DNA of 64,000 nt from Austwickia chelonae NBRC 105200. Lineage in GTDB: Bacteria > Actinomycetota > Actinomycetes > Actinomycetales > Dermatophilaceae. The notes under the pieces are model-generated. The model was given only the letters and a program-made list of their open reading frames with translations. It had not been told where the DNA came from and ran no database searches. Every line of letters starts with the position of its first letter. Within the stretch, counting starts at the first letter, position 1. Of this stretch, positions 59,716 through 64,000 are shown one piece after another. The translations under genes were made by a program, and so were the position numbers. The DNA lies in the NCBI RefSeq assembly GCF_000298175.1, contig NZ_BAGZ01000005.1:682001-746000 (forward strand), read 5' to 3'.

Positions 59716-61538
59716 GCTCCGGGTCGGGTGTCAGCTTCTGTCTCCGTTTTCTTCGTGCCGCCACTCTGTGGTGTGGCGTCGACGCCGGCTTCCTTGCGCT
59801 GTTGCGGAGTGATCGGAGCCGGAGCCTCGGTCAGTGGGTCGAACCCGCCACCGGATTTCGGGAAGGCGATGACGTCCCTGATCGAGTCGTAGCCGCCGAG
59901 CAGCATGACGATCCGGTCCCAGCCGAAGGCCACTCCGCCGTGCGGCGGGGCGCCGTAGGCGAAAGCGTCGAGGAGGAAACCGAATTTCTCCTGGGATTGT
60001 TCTTCGGTCAGGCCCATGACCTTGAAGACGCGTTCCTGGACGTCGCGCCGGTGGATACGGATCGATCCACCGCCGATTTCGTTGCCATTGCAGACCATGT
60101 CGTAGGCGTAGGCCAGGGCCGGGCCGGGGTCGCTGTCGAAGGTGTCGAGATATTCGGCCTTCGGAGAGGTGAAGGCATGGTGGACTGCGGTCCAGGCTCC
60201 TGCGCCGACGGCCACGTCGCCTGCGGCGACGGCTTCGCTGGTCGGTTCGAAGAGGGGAGCGTCGTTCACCCAGAGGAAGCTCCATGCATTTTCATCGATG
60301 AGTCCGCAGCGTTGACCGATCTCGAGGCGTGCTGCGCCGAGCAGTGCGCGACTGGCTTTGGTCGTACCGGCCGCGAAGAAGATGCAGTCTCCGGGGCGTG
60401 CCCCGGTGTGCGCGGGCAGAGCTGCCAGTTCGGCTTCGGAGAGGTTCTTGGCCACGGGGCCGGCCAGCGTCCCGTCTTCGCCCACGGTGATGTAGGCCAG
60501 CCCCTTCGCGCCCCGTTGCTTGGCCCATTCCTGCCAGGCGTCGAACTGCCGCCGCGGCTGGCTACCACCGCCGGGCATGACGACCGCGCCGACGTATTCG
60601 GCCTGGAAGACCCGGAAGGAAGTCTCCTTGAACAGTTCAGTGCAGTCGACGAGTTCTTGACCGAAACGCAGATCGGGCTTGTCGGAGCCGAAGCGGGCCA
60701 TGGCCTCGCTGTAGGCCATCCGCGGGAACGGCGTCGGCAGTTCCACCCCGATCAGCTTCCAGATCTCGCGGACGACGGCCTCGCCGACCTCGATCACGTC
60801 GTCTTCGGTGACGAAGCTCATTTCGATGTCCAGCTGGGTGAACTCCGGCTGGCGGTCGGCGCGGAAGTCCTCGTCGCGGTAGCAACGCGCGATCTGGTAG
60901 TAGCGCTCCATGCCGGCGACCATGAGGAGCTGCTTGAACAGCTGTGGGCTCTGTGGCAGGGCGTACCAGGATCCGGGTGCGAGTCGAGCCGGAACCAGGA
61001 AGTCACGGGCGCCTTCGGGGGTGGATCGGGTCAGGGTCGGTGTCTCGATCTCCACGAAGTCGCGCGCGCCGAGTACCCGCCGTGCAGCTTCGTTGACTTT
61101 GCTGCGCAGGCGGATCGCGTGTCCGGCGTTGTGCGCCCCAGGACGTCGCAGATCCAGATAGCGGTGACGCAGCCTGGCTTCTTCACCGACGGTGGTGCGT
61201 TCGTCGATCTGGAAAGGCAACGGAGCGGCTTCGGAGAGCACCTCGATGTCGGTCGCGACGACTTCGATCTGTCCGGTGGGCAGGTCGGGGTTGACGTTCT
61301 CGGCGCTGCGGGGGGTGACCTCGCCGACGACCTTGACGCAGTACTCGTTGCGCAGGCTGTGAGCGGCTCCGGTGAGCACTTCGTCACGGGCGACGATCTG
61401 CACGATCCCGCTGGCGTCCCGGACGTCGATGAATTCGACGCCGCCGTGATCGCGCCTGTTGGCCACCCAGCCTGTGAGCGTGACGGTCGTTCCGGCGTGC
61501 TCGGCCCGCAGGGAGCCGGCGGTGTGCGTACGGAGCAC
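59712..61538 (-). CDS. aspS: Aspartyl-tRNA synthetase, probably non-discriminating (Asp/Asn)
   Basis: The 608-residue class IIb enzyme has an N-terminal anticodon-binding OB fold ([23 protein letters not shown]) and catalytic motifs [21 protein letters not shown]-like motif 2 and [15 protein letters not shown] motif 3, with the bacterial insertion domain between. His31 in NRRDHGG is the residue reported in enzymes that also charge tRNA-Asn, where discriminating enzymes have leucine. Asp-tRNA-Asn would then be amidated by GatCAB (not in this window). The C-terminal ~25 residues are a polar tail. HAD hydrolase is coupled downstream. Confidence 0.96.
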   Translation of the reverse strand: MLRTHTAGSLRAEHAGTTVTLTGWVANRRDHGGVEFIDVRDASGIVQIVARDEVLTGAAHSLRNEYCVKVVGEVTPRSAENVNPDLPTGQIEVVATDIEVLSEAAPLPFQIDERTTVGEEARLRHRYLDLRRPGAHNAGHAIRLRSKVNEAARRVLGARDFVEIETPTLTRSTPEGARDFLVPARLAPGSWYALPQSPQLFKQLLMVAGMERYYQIARCYRDEDFRADRQPEFTQLDIEMSFVTEDDVIEVGEAVVREIWKLIGVELPTPFPRMAYSEAMARFGSDKPDLRFGQELVDCTELFKETSFRVFQAEYVGAVVMPGGGSQPRRQFDAWQEWAKQRGAKGLAYITVGEDGTLAGPVAKNLSEAELAALPAHTGARPGDCIFFAAGTTKASRALLGAARLEIGQRCGLIDENAWSFLWVNDAPLFEPTSEAVAAGDVAVGAGAWTAVHHAFTSPKAEYLDTFDSDPGPALAYAYDMVCNGNEIGGGSIRIHRRDVQERVFKVMGLTEEQSQEKFGFLLDAFAYGAPPHGGVAFGWDRIVMLLGGYDSIRDVIAFPKSGGGFDPLTEAPAPITPQQRKEAGVDATPQSGGTKKTETEADTRPGA

Positions 61539-61764
61539 GGTGGGTCCTTCGATCGGTGGATCACTGGTCTGGGTTGTCGCCCGCCTCGTCCGGCCCGCGA
61601 GATGTCCCGGGGCGGTGCGTCGTGCAGGGGACGGCGCTGCACCGGTGGAGTGGATGAAGGTTCCGGACGGCGCAACGGTCGTGTCCCATGGTACGCGTCC
61701 GACGCAGCCGGCTTCGAGCGTATTAAGGTTCGGGCGGGAGGCCCCGGGGACGCCCTACCCGGGC

Positions 61765-62208
61765 TCAGTCGAGGAATTCCCCGTCGACGTAGACCCACCG
61801 CCCGGCACGTCGCTCGAATCGGCTCGTCTCGGTCATGGCGTGTTCACGGCCCTCGCGTCCGCGGGATCGGGCCCGGTAGGTCACCACACCTGTGTCGTCG
61901 TCGGCTTTTCCCTTCCTGGTCTCCAAGATTTCCAATGAGATCCAACGGTGGCCGGGGTCCAGGTTCAACGCTTCGGGTCTGGTCCGGGGATGCCAGGTCC
62001 GTAGCAGGTAGGCCTCGTCGCCCAGGGCGAAGGCGCTGTACCTGCTGCGCATCACCTGTTCGGCTGTGATTGCCCGTTCCTTGCCCGAGTGCAGTGGCGC
62101 ACAGCATCCTTCGTACGTTCTGTCTGTCGCCGTCCCGCCACAGGGGCAGCGTTCTTCCTCTGCCGGTCGGATGTTCCCGAAGACACCTGCGCCGAAGGCC
62201 CCGCTCAT
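61765..62208 (-). CDS. YchJ-family protein with SEC-C-type zinc motif
   Basis: This 147-residue protein has a cysteine cluster CPCGG...YEGCCAPLHSGK, a small metal-binding motif, followed by the NTF2-like YchJ core TAEQVMRSRYSAFALGDEAYLLRTWHPRTRP and FERRAGRWVYVDGEFLD. The family (UPF0225) is widespread, with no firmly established role. It overlaps the NUDIX gene by 4 bases (ATGA) and ends about 225 bases before the aspS start, a gap that probably holds the aspS promoter. Confidence 0.87.
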   Translation of the reverse strand: MSGAFGAGVFGNIRPAEEERCPCGGTATDRTYEGCCAPLHSGKERAITAEQVMRSRYSAFALGDEAYLLRTWHPRTRPEALNLDPGHRWISLEILETRKGKADDDTGVVTYRARSRGREGREHAMTETSRFERRAGRWVYVDGEFLD

Positions 62209-62873
62209 CCTCGTCCTCCGGGGTGCGCGAGGAACTCCGTGTCCGCCGACCGCAAGGTGTTCCAGCCGTGTCTCCGGGCAGCGGCCGTGGCCAGGATCCC
62301 CAGCTGGGCGACACCGTTGGTGAGTCTGCCGGACAGCACTGCGCTCTCTGCCTGGTCGAGAGGAACCCAGGCTGTCGGCATTCCGAGTTCTTCGGCGTCT
62401 CGGTCGTGTCTTTCCGTGGCGGGCACTTCGGACAGGTCTTGGGCCAGGAAGATACGGATCGCTTCACCCAGTCCGCCGGGTGAGGGGAACAGGTCGGTGA
62501 GCAGGTGCCAGGTTTCTGCGCGCAGGTCGGCTTCTTCGGCCAGCTCACGTGCCGCGGCTTCCTGGGCTCTTTCCCCGGGGACGTCCAACAGTCCTGCGGG
62601 GAGTTCCCATTCGGTGGCTCGCACCGGGTGTCGGTACTGCTTGATCAGCAGGATGTCAGGTCCGCCGGGACGCTCTCGCAGAGCCACGATGCTGACTGCA
62701 CCGGGGTGTTCGATGTACTGGCGGGTGACCTGTCCTGCCGGTCCGAGGTCGATCCGATCGGCGCGGACGTCCCAGACCATGCCTCGGAAGGCGGTCTCCT
62801 GGGCGAGCACCGGTCTGCTCTGGAAGTCGTCGGTCAGGGCGTCGCCGTCGAGGCGAGGAGCGTCGAGGCTCAT
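62205..62873 (-). CDS. NUDIX hydrolase, ADP-ribose pyrophosphatase-like
   Basis: This 222-residue enzyme likely cleaves ADP-ribose. The NUDIX box reads [24 protein letters not shown], one residue longer in its first spacer than the textbook G-x5-E but like other actinobacterial ADP-ribose enzymes encoded beside pyrG. The front [21 protein letters not shown] and ELPAGLLD also fit this group. It overlaps pyrG (ATGA) upstream and the YchJ-like gene (ATGA) downstream. Confidence 0.92.
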   Translation of the reverse strand: MSLDAPRLDGDALTDDFQSRPVLAQETAFRGMVWDVRADRIDLGPAGQVTRQYIEHPGAVSIVALRERPGGPDILLIKQYRHPVRATEWELPAGLLDVPGERAQEAAARELAEEADLRAETWHLLTDLFPSPGGLGEAIRIFLAQDLSEVPATERHDRDAEELGMPTAWVPLDQAESAVLSGRLTNGVAQLGILATAAARRHGWNTLRSADTEFLAHPGGRG

Positions 62874-64000
62874 TTTTTGCTGTTCCCTCGCCGGTTGGTG
62901 CTTTTCACCGACGCAGGATCTGTGCTCGGCTCGGTCTGTTGCTGGTTGAGCGCGGCACGGACGAGTCCGGCGAAGAGTGGGTGCGCGCGGTGGGGGCGGG
63001 AGAGGAACTCGGGGTGTGCCTGGGTGGAGACGTAGTAGGGGTGTACCGAGGAGGGGAGCTCGACGAATTCCACCAGGGAACCGTCGGGGCTGGTCCCGGA
63101 GAACACCAGTCCTGCTTTCTCGAGCTGTTCCCGGTAGGCGTTGTTGACCTCGTACCGGTGGCGGTGGCGTTCGTCCGCCGTCGAGGTTCCGTAGGTTGCG
63201 GCGACGACAGTTCCTTCGGCGAGACGGGCCGGATAGGAGCCGAGTCGCATGGTGCCGCCCATGTCGCCGCCGGCCCCTTCGACGAAGGATTCTTGTTCAG
63301 ACATCGTGGCGATCACCGGCGCTGTGGTCTGCGGGTCGAATTCGCTACTGCTTGCTCCATCGATCCCCGCGACGTGGCGGGCGTACTCGATGACCATGCA
63401 TTGAAGTCCAAGGCAGATTCCCAGGGTCGGGGTGCCGTTCTCCCTGGCCCAACGGAGCGCACCGAGTTTCCCTTCGATCCCTCGGACACCGAAGCCTCCT
63501 GGTACCAGGACGGCGTCCACACCGGCGAGTGCGGTCTGGGCTCCTTCGGGGGTCTGACATTCGTCCGAGGCCACCCAACGGATGTTCACCTTGGCGTCGT
63601 GGTGGAACCCACCTGAGCGGAGCGCCTCCGTGATCGACAGGTAGGCGTCCGGCAGGTCGATGTACTTGCCGATGAGGGCGATCTCGACGTGGTGGGACGG
63701 TTGATGCACCCGACGCAGCAGGGTGTCCCATTCCTTCCATTCGACGTCCCTGAAAGGCAGCCCGAGGCGACGGACCAGGTAGGCGTCCAGTCCTTGGGAG
63801 TGCAGCACTTTGGGGATGTCGTAGATCGAGGGGGCGTCTGTGCAGGCGATGGTGCCCTCGTGGTCGACGTCGCAGGCCAGCGCGATCTTTCGTTTCATGC
63901 TCTCGGGGATCTCCCGGTCGGCGCGTAGCACGATGGCGTCGGGTTGGAGTCCCAGCTGTCGCAGCGCCGCGACGGAGTGTTGGGTGGGTTTGGTCTTGAG
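62870..64000 (-). CDS. pyrG: CTP synthase (partial, C-terminal ~376 residues)
   Basis: PyrG aminates UTP to CTP with glutamine. The N-terminus lies beyond the right edge; the frame is open from 64000 ([18 protein letters not shown]) to the stop. The end of the amidoligase domain shows [22 protein letters not shown]. The class I glutamine amidotransferase domain has [13 protein letters not shown], the nucleophile cysteine in [13 protein letters not shown], and the catalytic pair in [10 protein letters not shown]. It completes the pyrimidine route begun in the 15-26 kb operon, but is separately located. Confidence 0.97.
   Translation of the reverse strand, partial: LKTKPTQHSVAALRQLGLQPDAIVLRADREIPESMKRKIALACDVDHEGTIACTDAPSIYDIPKVLHSQGLDAYLVRRLGLPFRDVEWKEWDTLLRRVHQPSHHVEIALIGKYIDLPDAYLSITEALRSGGFHHDAKVNIRWVASDECQTPEGAQTALAGVDAVLVPGGFGVRGIEGKLGALRWARENGTPTLGICLGLQCMVIEYARHVAGIDGASSSEFDPQTTAPVIATMSEQESFVEGAGGDMGGTMRLGSYPARLAEGTVVAATYGTSTADERHRHRYEVNNAYREQLEKAGLVFSGTSPDGSLVEFVELPSSVHPYYVSTQAHPEFLSRPHRAHPLFAGLVRAALNQQQTEPSTDPASVKSTNRRGNSKK

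Noticed and set aside
59661-62069. Plus-strand open frame of about 800 codons opposite aspS
   Set aside because: aspS and the YchJ-like gene explain the region; the antisense product shows no domain.

Overview
The window is a gene-dense, GC-rich chromosomal segment of an actinobacterium. It carries actinobacterial signatures: an mIHF-type integration host factor next to gmk/rpoZ/coaBC/metK, a PriA lacking helicase motifs, an MmpL-like RND exporter, a fused coaBC and a PyrR-led pyr operon. Frequent GTG starts and stop/start overlaps fit this. A PflB/PflA pair suggests a facultatively fermentative lineage, perhaps in Micrococcales; the genus cannot be fixed by reading alone. No tRNA, rRNA, CRISPR array, insertion sequence or prophage was seen.

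Layout. 1-8.7 kb (minus): ribE (cut by the left edge) and ribD behind an FMN riboswitch, a PfkB kinase and a nucleoside-kinase-like protein, rpe, rsmB-fmt-def and an MFS transporter. 8.8-15 kb (minus): priA, metK, coaBC, rpoZ, gmk, mihF. 15.2-25.8 kb (minus): a nine-gene pyrimidine operon pyrR-pyrB-pyrC-carA-carB-pyrK-pyrD-pyrF-chorismate mutase in which every junction overlaps, with a PyrR-binding loop just upstream of the pyrR ribosome-binding site. 26-29.5 kb (minus): a lone chemotaxis receptor and an ABC-2 exporter. 29.5-30 kb: a non-coding stretch with a foldable RNA-like element. 30-35.6 kb (plus): pflB-pflA, then pgi and a DedA-like membrane protein. 35.6-36.7 kb (minus): nusB and efp. 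36.8-40.6 kb (plus): a peptide-binding lipoprotein in one operon with a histidine kinase and a LuxR-type regulator. 40.7-48.8 kb (minus): aroB-aroK-aroC-aroE-mltG-ruvX-alaS. 49.2-55.1 kb (plus): a complete oligopeptide ABC importer. 55.2-64 kb: rarA, an MMPL exporter, a HAD hydrolase, aspS, a YchJ-like protein, a NUDIX hydrolase and pyrG (cut by the right edge).

The genes serve mainly nucleotide, flavin and aromatic synthesis, translation and its initiation (fmt, def, rsmB, efp, aspS, alaS), DNA maintenance (priA, rarA, ruvX, mihF) and mixed-acid fermentation. The least ordinary elements are: gmk, which has no ATG/GTG/TTG upstream of its P-loop and appears to start at CTG in front of a large hairpin; the binding-protein/kinase/regulator operon without a permease; the folded element upstream of pflB; the PyrR loop; and chorismate mutase as the last gene of the pyr operon. 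All coordinates and foldings come from reading the sequence by eye; no alignment or folding program was run.
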